Of a stretch of 14,004 bases of DNA, positions 11,001-14,004 are shown one piece after another. The DNA is from Acholeplasmataceae bacterium (lineage in GTDB: Bacteria; Bacillota; Negativicutes; Acidaminococcales; Acidaminococcaceae). The stretch lies in contig JAAYAE010000117.1 in NCBI GenBank assembly GCA_012719555.1, positions 1 to 14,004 of the forward strand, written 5' to 3'. Numbering within the stretch: position 1 is the first letter of the stretch; every line of letters starts with the position of its first letter. The notes below the pieces were generated by a model. It searched no databases. It was not told the origin of the DNA and saw nothing but the letters and a program-made list of their open reading frames with translations. A program made the position numbers and the translations under genes.

Positions 11001-12900
11001 CTTGGTCGATGTGTTGGCAGATGGTGATATGACAGATGGAAAAGGAGCTAACGAAGCTATCAGCTCGGTAGCCTCTGATATTAGTGTTGGTGGTGGTAAC
11101 ATTAGAGCAATTAACGGAGCGGCCTATGCTATCAGAGCGTATGGTGAATTTGTCAGCGCTAACACCGGTTCCGTAAATGTTAATGTTAGCAAGGATAGCA
11201 ATGGCAATGTTATTGGGGCAGGAAGCAATAAAACTGTTATAGAAGGTGACTTCTCTACTCAGGGCGGCATGGGTACGAATGGGTTGATTAATGTCGGCCT
11301 TGGTACGGCAGATTCTTCTTGGACAGGCAACTACACTACTAATGGTGGCGACGTCAATCTGTATATGAAAGATGGCGCTACTTGGACAGGGTACAATACC
11401 GGCGAGAACTTTACGCTAGATATGAAGAATAATGCAAAATGGATAGTTACAGGCGACAGTACAATAAGCACTTTAACTAGTGGCGAAAGTGTTATAAAAG
11501 CTTTGGCGGCTAATAAAATTGCAACTACAACAACGTCTGTTGGCGGAATAGTAGATATGACAAATGATAAAGCTGGCAATGTGACTATTGATAATTACAG
11601 CGGTAGTACAACCTTTATCTATAAACATGATGAAAAGACGCCAACCACTATCTTAGGTGGAAATACGACGATTAAGCACGCTGATGTAAATTCAATAATC
11701 ACTTTGCGTACAGACAGAAGTGGTTTTGACCTCAGCAATTCTACTCTTGTTGATTCTGTTTTAAGCGCTTTGGCGGGTAAACTTAATTATACTAATTACG
11801 CCACCGGAGAAAATAACCTAAGTGGCTATGTACAGATAGCCGAGGGGTTGACAGCTTCTTCGGCAGGTCGTTCTACTGGCACCATTGAATACAACGCAAC
11901 TGATGGAACAGCATTGCTGAAACCAGGTTCTGTTATTACTAGTGGTAGCGACGTAATATATGGTTCTAAAGAAACGGCTATGATGCGTGGTGCAAAATCA
12001 GCGATGGCTTCAGCCGCAATGTTGTGGAGAAGTGAAAACTCTGATCTTATGCAAAGAATGGGCGATTTACGCTTAGGTAGTGAAGAAAATGGACTCTGGG
12101 CAAAATACTACACAGGTAAATCCGAATATAACATGCAAAATACATATTTTTCCAATAGTTATACTACTTATCAATTAGGGTTTGATAAAAAAGTGGCTAA
12201 CAATTGGACTGTTGGTGCGGCTGTAAGCTACAACGACGGGTCTAGTAGTTATGATTTAAGTGGTAGAGGCGATAACTCAGCAACAAGTTTATCACTGTAT
12301 GGAACATGGCAGGGAGAGAAAGGCCATTACCTTGATTTGTTGCTCAAAGGAAGCAGCATAAGGAATGATTATACTGTTTATAATGATTTTGGGCATAAAC
12401 TTAAAGGAAATTATAAGACTTGGGGCACGTCCTTAAGTGCAGAATATGGTAGAAATATTCAATCCGCCAATGGTATATACTTTGATCCTAGTATTATGCT
12501 GACGCTAGGTAGAATACAGGGTAGTGACTATAGTGCTGCAAGTGATTTCCTTGATTCAAAAGGCAGCGCTAAGGATATGGCTGTAAGTCAGGATGGATTT
12601 AATAGTGCTATTGGTAGAATCAGCATTGGTATTGGTCAAAAAACAAAGACTCGTACTCTCTTCGCTAAATTGGCTTTGGCACATGAATTTGCCGGTAACT
12701 TTGCAACTAATTATGCAGCTGACGGGGAACCAACAGGAAATACGGAAATTAAATTTGGTGACACGTGGTGTGAAATGCAATTGGGTGGCAGTGTAAAACT
12801 TAATAATAATTCATATGTTTATGCAACATATGGGAAGACGTTTAATGCTGATTTAACGAATAAATGGAGAGTTGATGCTGGGGTACGCTGGACCTTCTAA
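1927..12900 (+). CDS. Giant modular autotransporter (type Va), 3657 residues, with N-terminal propeller-like domain and six beta-helical modules
   Basis: Predicted surface protein that is exported by Sec and then threads its passenger through, or together with, its own C-terminal barrel in the outer membrane. Visible parts in order: signal peptide at residues 1-29 (KK-rich start, hydrophobic core, V-F-A before the cut); an N-terminal globular domain at about 50-415; six beta-solenoid modules at about 444-927, 939-1346, 1359-1832, 1841-2321, 2332-2832 and 2846-3328, rich in Gly, Asn, Thr, Ser and Val with short repeated strands; a linker helix at about 3343-3385; and an autotransporter barrel to residue 3657, ending V-R-W-T-F. 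Only eight cysteines occur in the whole chain, four of them in the N-terminal domain. The gene has no internal frameshift over 11 kb. TTG start chosen because of the ribosome binding site and signal peptide. It follows the receptor gene by 15 bases, so it is probably co-transcribed. Role (adhesion, aggregation, ligand binding) is not shown by sequence. Autotransporter identity is very sure. Confidence 0.95.
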   Translation: MKKIISHKKSAGILSLLLGGCLYGSTVFAANLVATVPSDYSNSQMGAVTGSRVTTNVDVTPVKAAADNLNRDPAVFNININGQSMIFLRQYTYSTTDLKGNSIIDVDGNWRQPTQSGVISDVANAHGVTANDKYVFATGYDMGKIGVAKIVGSELQEDRNKTIDLRSELADKCGAACDEKDGVHGEGICVNGNNLYVLVSVNPGGGVGTYLDGFLMQYSISSDGKLTFQNYTRVGKNTDSARLNFYNNKVFVSSIGGMQNYGSGNADTAIHVADIYGNQLKENSYKIKVPSNVQCDFRDMKILPNGTAYIMTYTLAGGGGGVNLHVYKTNVSNLMSDSPKNWEEVINKQEANGWFGKLNAEYYTKRLWAEIGNTLNVYTDGSTTPIVWEAKDFGSNAQYYQFNSVAMLRPDSVTGETAKLTIATPEGLTSPSVTVEKVVNENATMLKGDYTDGITGTGSDTQYSDVTGDDSKYIFNADKVISLGVSKAGGDLDTNVLAAIYARNGNDISVDSAGNTLQLQAKNYIGTPVGIYAGNGKNVTVTAGKLNIITAGYEEGNTLTNAIWNDAGKTDSSVITINAPVNISMSGGYGGNGIAIEKTDRWGEASNAANVESKIIINGDVSIKGEDNEQWGIPINSENVYSRFNNAGILTSVDKSSVTINGNVDFSVYGNGSTTNAKDSKITISGGSIKVPTGTNYGYYTLASYQGTINMNTGSDGATPGTSAVKLDGDIFALSTGTVNLGLTTADSYLNGIVDNCGTVNMWLQNGATWSNVANNTRYTKDNEDIGNNGLSRISQLTGGNNAANAGVIAQKSNSKDLAIDKYSGYTTVLYNHDATTPSNILGGKIEIGSAVAGSNITLRTDYDNNMSTEEVQKNVLNALANKLYYSAYTTNEVNLSGKVEIAEGLTAQAASKYVGDIVFDKSNGQGSLNSGITPTPGQTVTDFTSSITGGTDKPYVDGGVKQTDGSYLFTKDSKITLTSGNVIQPGYNSTININAAGKVLTADVKGSKLLTGIYNTSSNGNVNITADKTIFNINNDNKEYIQKAYGIWMNSDGGKVTISGLTEINTNAADLSYGINASSGSIQLDGLHVTVNKDAVGADSLYIDGNSKIAVNVKDGSTGKNEVKIDGDIFSSSKISDNGYTASKNSTVDLALTTGSSYFNGLSSYTYSQDNDDDSTTTVSHGTVNMWLQNGATWINKKYGNADYAAGFSGSALTKLIGGADTASAGTIFQKDNKDIKVDNYSGYTTVLFTHDSVTPTTINGGNVKIGSASVGSSIALRTDYDANMSTSTIQNNVLNALANKLYYTAYTTGERNLSGKVEIAEGLTAQAASKYVGDVAFDKDSGQGKYGSDEPQPPAEQTTTAFTTSLTGVKDTDAAYVNGGVLKEGAYAFTKDSTITVDDKNVSSDNIGYYKAVAAIIGNSNDIVINSVGKTLGLAASTTDANNQAIGIYTDKKLTMTTSGLTITSTSAGKTASGIFVSGGGAATINGNVNISAQDSAAGNAYGVYAYNNGSKLIINGNLTMKGSGDGDAAYGVSVAEKGGYGTPAYQASGIYIYDNTIGSEVTVTGKADIAVKGTGVDMRGNKNNKVTIASGNIITPESEEDKFNALNIAAGTFSMGMNNAVTDASGADVTIKGNIYTLADGKINLGLGSANSLLTGVIENADGGSVNIYLENGAIWNNLSTSKALGFTGSHISNLVGGTAYGKGVIFQKDSNPLSIDNYSGYTTVLYSHDASTPTTIIGGDVKIGTASTGSNITLRTDNTGLNTSSTLAVDKNLVSATLNALANKLYYTAYTTNERNLTGKVEIAEGLTAQSASMQVGDITYKTDNGQGKYEYTPAEDAPDTSAITNSTTLQKSRVATATEANAEAGKYVSALYSENTTSKAEPMLIDMNGQDLTLVAASTSKIASGIFAGTNQYITIKNDTKDKTLNISATNTDTRGSSGIKADGNAHLTIGGPVNIDGVSTKGDSVSGIQIQGQDSEIIINGKLAINNITAVRERGNGINAAGIMVTGENSEVTVNDIVDITGVRGSSLATIGANTSISVQGGTITSAVDVDHSKKFYAARVEKGIINVNMNGDTAGSTTTKVTGDVYVTREYGKKVVEYSGGTLIDFDNKGILNLALTDNQSYWTGVAGYAVDNSDYGTGGFTAHDIGTFNLYLQNGATWSNEQQSSVSTTFAGSKVTKLTGGSDISHAGFIFQKDSNPLSIDNYSGYTTVLYSHDASTPTTIIGGDVKIGTAATGSNITLRTDNTGLKTSSKLAVDKNLVSATLNALANKLYYTAYTTNERNLTGKVEIAEGLTAQSASMQVGDITYKTDNGQGQYEYTPAIDIPDSQDKTEFATAINGNAAIDTEYVNAGVRKDNGQYIFTKDTTTLTPAKNLIAAGAWMPKISSAISGSTADTSVSIDLNNKNLIINTTTDTHTTGITAIGDGKVEVNNAGKITINTESTKGGQTAALYTNGGGHIIIHNGGDNLDSKVLTLRADTTNKANGAVIKSMNGVGGKESSIIIDGLVDVLADGDISDGKGANEAVSAVASTIEIGGGSIKATNGAWCAIRAYGEFVSDNYGTVNVNIAKDNAGKVIGAGKNKTVIEGDFVTNGGMGTKGRISVGLSTADSYWKGNYTDVTGYGVTQGQLGNVNLFMSNGSNWTGYTKGTMTVSMASGATWNGYNTGENFSLNLSDNAVWYNTNLSADSSNIKYFNGSSGTAKTGYIDMTTTGVGNLVIDNYSGNTTVLYKHDTTTPTTIIGGDTTIKHAEAASAITLRTDSSGIDMQDDIVVGSVLDALANKLYYTNYTTDERNLSGYVQIAEGLTTSSVTKQTGNITFDGTTGKGTLDKATVTPGVKYPDSQTTDSFTTAINSDWAIDKEYKQAGVLKTDGSFIFNKDKTVIKTGKNLISGGPYLPQISSAVSGSSADKSVKMDLNNKELAINTVSDTHTTGITAIGDGKVEISNAGKIAVTAESTGSGQTAALFVNGGGQIVIHNGGNDSENKVLTARAASTSKNNGAVIKAMNGADGKRSSIIVDGLVDVLADGDMTDGKGANEAISSVASDISVGGGNIRAINGAAYAIRAYGEFVSANTGSVNVNVSKDSNGNVIGAGSNKTVIEGDFSTQGGMGTNGLINVGLGTADSSWTGNYTTNGGDVNLYMKDGATWTGYNTGENFTLDMKNNAKWIVTGDSTISTLTSGESVIKALAANKIATTTTSVGGIVDMTNDKAGNVTIDNYSGSTTFIYKHDEKTPTTILGGNTTIKHADVNSIITLRTDRSGFDLSNSTLVDSVLSALAGKLNYTNYATGENNLSGYVQIAEGLTASSAGRSTGTIEYNATDGTALLKPGSVITSGSDVIYGSKETAMMRGAKSAMASAAMLWRSENSDLMQRMGDLRLGSEENGLWAKYYTGKSEYNMQNTYFSNSYTTYQLGFDKKVANNWTVGAAVSYNDGSSSYDLSGRGDNSATSLSLYGTWQGEKGHYLDLLLKGSSIRNDYTVYNDFGHKLKGNYKTWGTSLSAEYGRNIQSANGIYFDPSIMLTLGRIQGSDYSAASDFLDSKGSAKDMAVSQDGFNSAIGRISIGIGQKTKTRTLFAKLALAHEFAGNFATNYAADGEPTGNTEIKFGDTWCEMQLGGSVKLNNNSYVYATYGKTFNADLTNKWRVDAGVRWTF
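2074..3171 (+). other. N-terminal globular (possibly beta-propeller) domain of the autotransporter
   Basis: Residues about 50-415 differ clearly from the solenoid modules. The segment has repeating blade-like units of hydrophobic strands with turns: N-D-K-Y-V-F-A-T-G, G-N-N-L-Y-V-L-V, N-N-K-V-F-V-S-S, N-G-T-A-Y-I-M-T and G-N-T-L-N-V-Y. These resemble the short four-stranded blades of propellers. Four cysteines sit here (residues 173, 177, 189, 295), enough for two disulfides. Being N-terminal, this domain would be the distal tip of the exposed fibre, so it is the best candidate for the ligand-binding or catalytic part. The propeller assignment is from strand pattern only; I see no specific catalytic motif. 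Confidence 0.5.
3256..4707 (+). repeat. Passenger module 1 (class A)
   Basis: About 484 residues. The head is a beta-solenoid with repeated short strands (I-T-I-N-A, I-I-I-N-G, V-T-I-N-G). From 4201 it carries the conserved cap: TVNMWLQNGATWSN, a Leu-x-Gly-Gly turn, IDKYSGYTTVLYNHD at 4384-4428, ITLRTD, VLNALANKLYYSAYTT and GKVEIAEGLTAQAASKYVGD, ending in the G-Q-G spacer near 4707. One lone cysteine (residue 757) is present. Confidence 0.8.
4741..5964 (+). repeat. Passenger module 2 (class A, shortest head)
   Basis: About 408 residues, the shortest of the six. Entry segment T-D-F-T-S-S-I-T-G-G then YVDGGVKQTDGSYLFTKDS, which is the module-start signature shared with modules 3, 5 and 6. The cap starts at about 5476 (TVNMWLQNGATW) and includes VDNYSGYTTVLFTHD, VLNALANKLYYTAYTT and GKVEIAEGLTAQAASKYVGD. 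That last 20-residue stretch is identical to module 1, while the DNA differs at many third positions, so the protein sequence has been conserved since an old duplication. Confidence 0.8.
6001..7422 (+). repeat. Passenger module 3 (class A)
   Basis: About 474 residues. Starts T-T-A-F-T-T-S-L-T-G and YVNGGVLKEGAYAFTKDS. The solenoid head is followed by a cap from about 6928 (VNIYLENGAIWNN, then FQKDSNPLSIDNYSGYTT). Its cap is nearly identical in DNA to that of module 4 (see the 392-base direct repeat). Confidence 0.8.
7051..7442 (+). repeat. 392-base direct repeat, copy 1 (cap of module 3)
   Basis: Begins ATCTTCCAAAAAGATAG and aligns without gaps to 8518-8909, offset 1467 bases (489 codons). 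I count 24 differences, about 94% identity; 20 are synonymous and 4 change a residue. This is the closest repeat pair in the window. Confidence 0.9.
7447..8889 (+). repeat. Passenger module 4 (class A, divergent head)
   Basis: About 481 residues. The head does not match the usual Y-V-x-x-G-V start signature. It opens D-T-S-A-I-T-N-S-T-T-L and A-G-K-Y-V-S-A-L-Y-S-E-N, so it has either diverged or been replaced. The cap from about 8386 is almost the same as in module 3. A divergent head joined to a nearly identical cap suggests gene conversion or a mosaic exchange limited to the cap. Confidence 0.75.
8518..8909 (+). repeat. 392-base direct repeat, copy 2 (cap of module 4)
   Basis: Second copy of the repeat at 7051-7442, same orientation and reading frame. 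Outside these limits the flanking DNA diverges quickly (GGGTTTT before, ATTGATATC after), so the conserved block has fairly sharp edges that coincide with the cap rather than the whole module. Confidence 0.9.
8920..10422 (+). repeat. Passenger module 5 (class B)
   Basis: About 501 residues. Starts P-D-S-Q-D-K-T-E-F-A-T-A-I with EYVNAGVRKDNGQYIFTKD. Includes THTTGITAIGDGKVEV and GANEAVSAVAS, nearly repeated in module 6. The cap from about 9832 is of a second type: it has an extra W-T-G-Y / W-N-G-Y / W-Y-N ladder and ends GYVQIAEGLTTSS in place of GKVEIAEGLTAQ. One lone cysteine lies at residue 2553. Confidence 0.8.
10462..11910 (+). repeat. Passenger module 6 (class B), next to the barrel
   Basis: About 483 residues. 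By eye roughly three quarters of residues match module 5 over an 80-residue sample of the head (SSAVSGSSADKSVKMDLNNK and onward), so modules 5 and 6 come from a whole-module duplication. The cap (11341-11910) with W-T-G-Y, W-I-V-T-G-D-S, the VTIDNYSGSTTFIYKHD strand, ITLRTD and GYVQIAEGLTASS is directly before the barrel linker, the usual place of an autochaperone domain in pertactin-like autotransporters. Confidence 0.8.
11941..12900 (+). other. Autotransporter linker helix and C-terminal beta-barrel domain
   Basis: Residues about 3339-3657. A helix (S-K-E-T-A-M-M-R-G-A-K-S-A-M-A-S-A-A-M-L-W followed by R-S-E-N-S-D-L-M-Q-R) precedes G-D-L-R, then GLWAKYYTGKSEY at about residue 3389 opens the barrel. 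Alternating strands follow (YQLGFDKKV, WTVGAAVSYNDG, LSLYGTWQ, HYLDLLLKGS, WGTSLSAEYGR, SYVYATYGKTF) and the chain ends DAGVRWTF with a terminal Phe, the signal read by the BAM complex. Length about 270 residues, normal for the family. The helix is expected to sit in the barrel pore. No obvious Asn-Asn self-cleavage site is visible, so the passenger may remain attached. Confidence 0.95.
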
Positions 12901-12916
12901 GTTTAGGGTTAAAAAA

Positions 12917-12946
12917 TTAGTGGCAACTTATTTGAGCTGCCACTAA
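12917..12946. terminator. Perfect 9-bp hairpin between the autotransporter and ybjN-like gene; T-run on the minus strand
   Basis: TTAGTGGCA (12917-12925) pairs perfectly with TGCCACTAA (12938-12946) around a 12-base loop. On the + strand the stem is preceded by AAAAAA (12911-12916) and followed by CAAATAAAAATAAAA, so there is no U-tract for + transcripts. Read on the minus strand the stem is followed by TTTTTT, the normal form of a Rho-independent terminator. For + transcripts it may be only a partial terminator or an mRNA-end stabiliser. Confidence 0.65.
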
Positions 12947-12960
12947 CAAATAAAAATAAA

Positions 12961-12965
12961 AGGGG
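12961..12965 (+). promoter_or_regulatory. Ribosome binding site AGGGG for the YbjN-like gene
   Basis: AGGGG lies 9 bases before ATG at 12975 and supports that start. A second in-frame ATG at 13005 has only the weak purine run AAAGAAGAA before it and would remove the first ten, highly charged residues. Confidence 0.6.
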
Positions 12966-12974
12966 TTAATAGGA

Positions 12975-13439
12975 ATGAAAACTGAAAAAGAAAAAGAAGA
13001 AATTATGAATGCTAAAACAATTAAAATGCAAGAATTTTTAGAGGCGAATAAAATTGAGTGCTTTGATTTGCAAAAAACAAATGATGAACAACAAACTGCT
13101 ATTTTTCGCAGTAGAATGCAAATAAACGGGCAAACTTTACCTTTTGCAATTTTGATTGATACAAGTGTTTATACATTATTACAGGTTCAGATTGCCGCAG
13201 GACTGGTTAAAGATGAAAAGTTCGCAAAATTAGCCCCATTTCTTAATGAAATGAATAATAATTATTGGTTATTCAAATTTGTAGTGTTGCCCGATGGTGA
13301 CTTGGTAATGAATTCATGTATAACTGCAAAAGATGGTAATTTTGATCCGGAATTGATTAATGCAATTTTAGGAGAAATATTGAAGTTCTTAGAAAGTGAG
13401 TACCCCAAAATCATGAGCAAAGTTTGGAATGAAAAATAA
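12975..13439 (+). CDS. YbjN-domain protein, 154 residues, cytoplasmic
   Basis: Small protein without signal peptide or membrane segment. After a charged start (MKTEKEKEEI) come a helix (MQEFLEANKIECF, residues 18-30), strands FRSRMQINGQTLPFAILID at about 44-62, a helix containing KFAKLAPFLNEMN (82-94) and the pair YWLFKFVVLPDGDLVMNSCI at 97-116, then a helical end. The L-N-E-x-N followed by K-F-x-x-x-x-D-G-x-x pattern is typical of the YbjN family (Pfam 'putative bacterial sensory transduction regulator'), whose fold resembles type III secretion chaperones. Molecular function of the family is poorly defined. Its last 11 bases overlap the start of the OmpH-like gene, so the two are probably translationally coupled. 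Position behind a giant exported protein suggests, but does not prove, a helper role. The start at 12975 is preferred; 13005 is possible. Confidence 0.75.
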   Translation: MKTEKEKEEIMNAKTIKMQEFLEANKIECFDLQKTNDEQQTAIFRSRMQINGQTLPFAILIDTSVYTLLQVQIAAGLVKDEKFAKLAPFLNEMNNNYWLFKFVVLPDGDLVMNSCITAKDGNFDPELINAILGEILKFLESEYPKIMSKVWNEK

Positions 13440-13857
13440 ATTAATTGCTTTAGTATGTTCGTTATTGATGGTTTTTGGGTTTACAACTACGGCTTTAGCT
13501 GCAGATCAAAGTGCCTTGGTTGGTTTTGTTAATGTACAGTATGTATTGCAAAACTATCCTGGAATTAAAGAAATTTTGCAACAAATTAGCGATGAAAAGA
13601 CTAAACTACAAAGTCAGTACACCGAACAAGCACAGAACATGTCGGATGCAGATAAAAACGCTCTGAATGCAAATATTTCCAGGGAATATAATACATTTGA
13701 GACAAATACAATGGCTCCTGTGCAGAAGAAAATCCAGAAAGCTATTGCCAAAGTTGCTAAAAGTAACGGCATTCTAAATGTAGTAAATAGTAATTCGATG
13801 CTTTTTGGTGGTAAAGATTTAACCGAAGAGGTTGTAAAGAACTTGCAAGATAAGTAA
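13429..13857 (+). CDS. OmpH/Skp-family periplasmic chaperone, 142 residues
   Basis: Skp-type trimeric chaperones hold unfolded outer-membrane proteins in the periplasm and pass them to the BAM complex. Signal peptide at residues 1-24 (MKNK, hydrophobic core, T-A-L-A before Ala-Asp). The mature protein opens with VGFVNVQYVLQNYPG (31-45), the conserved first strand and helix of the family. A charged alpha-helical arm follows at about 46-105, and the end carries KVAKSNGILNVVNS and LFGGKDLTEEVVKNL, also family hallmarks. The mature chain of about 118 residues is shorter than E. coli Skp, with a shorter arm. ATG at 13429 is inside the end of the YbjN-like gene (stop 13437-13439) and lacks a strong ribosome binding site, which fits translational coupling. 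Negativicutes often carry several OmpH paralogues, so I give no gene symbol. Likely a dedicated or co-regulated helper for the upstream autotransporter (inference). Confidence 0.88.
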   Translation: MKNKLIALVCSLLMVFGFTTTALAADQSALVGFVNVQYVLQNYPGIKEILQQISDEKTKLQSQYTEQAQNMSDADKNALNANISREYNTFETNTMAPVQKKIQKAIAKVAKSNGILNVVNSNSMLFGGKDLTEEVVKNLQDK

Positions 13858-13867
13858 ACTTAGTAAT

Positions 13868-14002
13868 TTGGGTCACATATATATTAGTCAAGAATATGTA
13901 GACTTTTATAAAAAGTTAAAAATTGCAGGTATAGTAAATAGGGCTACCCTTACTTTTTCAAGAAACCGTAAAGTCGGAACTTACTGCGATATATTATGCT
14001 AA
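13868..14002 (+). other. Short open frame of unknown status (44 codons from TTG) in the tail
   Basis: A frame from TTG 13868 to TAA 14000-14002 would give a peptide with Y-I-S-Q-E-Y-V-D-F-Y-K-K-L-K and A-G-I-V-N-R-A-T-L-T-F-S-R. The composition looks protein-like rather than random, but no ribosome binding site precedes it and it overlaps a possible terminator. I do not recognise a family. It could be the remnant of a longer gene or chance. Confidence 0.2.
13933..13958 (+). terminator. Possible weak Rho-independent terminator after the OmpH/Skp-like gene
   Basis: AGTA-AAT-AGGG, loop CTA, CCCT-TACT, then TTTT: an 8-bp interrupted stem with a three-base bulge followed by a short T-run, 76 bases after the OmpH-like stop. 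The GGG/CCC core makes it plausible, but the bulge and short T-run make it weak. Confidence 0.4.
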
Positions 14003-14004
14003 AA

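Noticed and set aside
10470..11102. Minus-strand open frame of 210 codons opposite module 6 (also 8865-9275, 7486-7863, 7779-8078 and similar)
   Set aside because: These lie entirely opposite the autotransporter, lack binding sites, and recur at matching places in repeated modules. Their Leu/Ile/Ser/Pro-rich content mirrors the Gly/Asn/Thr codons of the sense strand.
4201..11910. CRISPR-like or DNA-level tandem array
   Set aside because: The repeats are protein modules of 1.2-1.5 kb; most copies diverge at third codon positions, there are no short uniform repeats with spacers.
12593..12796. Plus-strand 67-codon frame inside the barrel region
   Set aside because: Out-of-frame shadow of the autotransporter barrel with no start signals of its own.
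13969..13997. Promoter with TATTAT at 13992-13997 near the window end
   Set aside because: No -35-like hexamer at 16-18 bases upstream; the AT-rich background makes a lone TATTAT uninformative.

Overview
The window most likely comes from a low-GC, double-membraned Firmicute (Negativicutes-like). The codon use is AT-rich, yet three of the four genes belong to outer-membrane biology: a TonB-dependent receptor barrel, a type V autotransporter and an OmpH/Skp periplasmic chaperone. The class is inferred from this combination; I cannot name a genus from sequence alone. All genes are on the + strand. Layout: (1) 1-1911, the 3' part of a TonB-dependent receptor gene that enters from outside the window and is broken by one in-frame TGA at 1504-1506. 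Reading resumes in the same frame and ends in a normal outer-membrane C-terminal strand. (2) 1927-12900, one uninterrupted gene for a 3657-residue autotransporter, starting 15 bases after the receptor stop with a TTG codon and a strong ribosome binding site. It carries a Sec signal peptide, a cysteine-containing N-terminal domain that looks propeller-like, six large beta-helical modules of about 400-500 residues, and a C-terminal 12-strand-type barrel. (3) 12901-12974, a short gap with a perfect 9-bp inverted repeat whose T-run lies on the minus-strand side. (4) 12975-13439, a small cytoplasmic YbjN-domain protein, overlapping by 11 bases (5) 13429-13857, a short OmpH/Skp-family periplasmic chaperone. 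(6) 13858-14004, an unassigned tail with a weak terminator-like hairpin and a 44-codon open frame I do not recognise. Working model: the genes form one transcription unit or two closely linked ones for building a very large surface fibre. The autotransporter passenger would cross the periplasm unfolded and the Skp-like protein could escort it. The YbjN protein has a fold family related to type III secretion chaperones and could act on the cytoplasmic side; this last link is inference. The most distinctive feature is the passenger. Each of the six modules ends in the same conserved cap of about 160-200 residues, and the copy just before the barrel sits where autotransporters normally keep a single autochaperone domain. 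Two caps (modules 3 and 4) are still about 94% identical in DNA over 392 bases and are exactly 1467 bases apart, so recombination between them would remove or add one whole module in frame.
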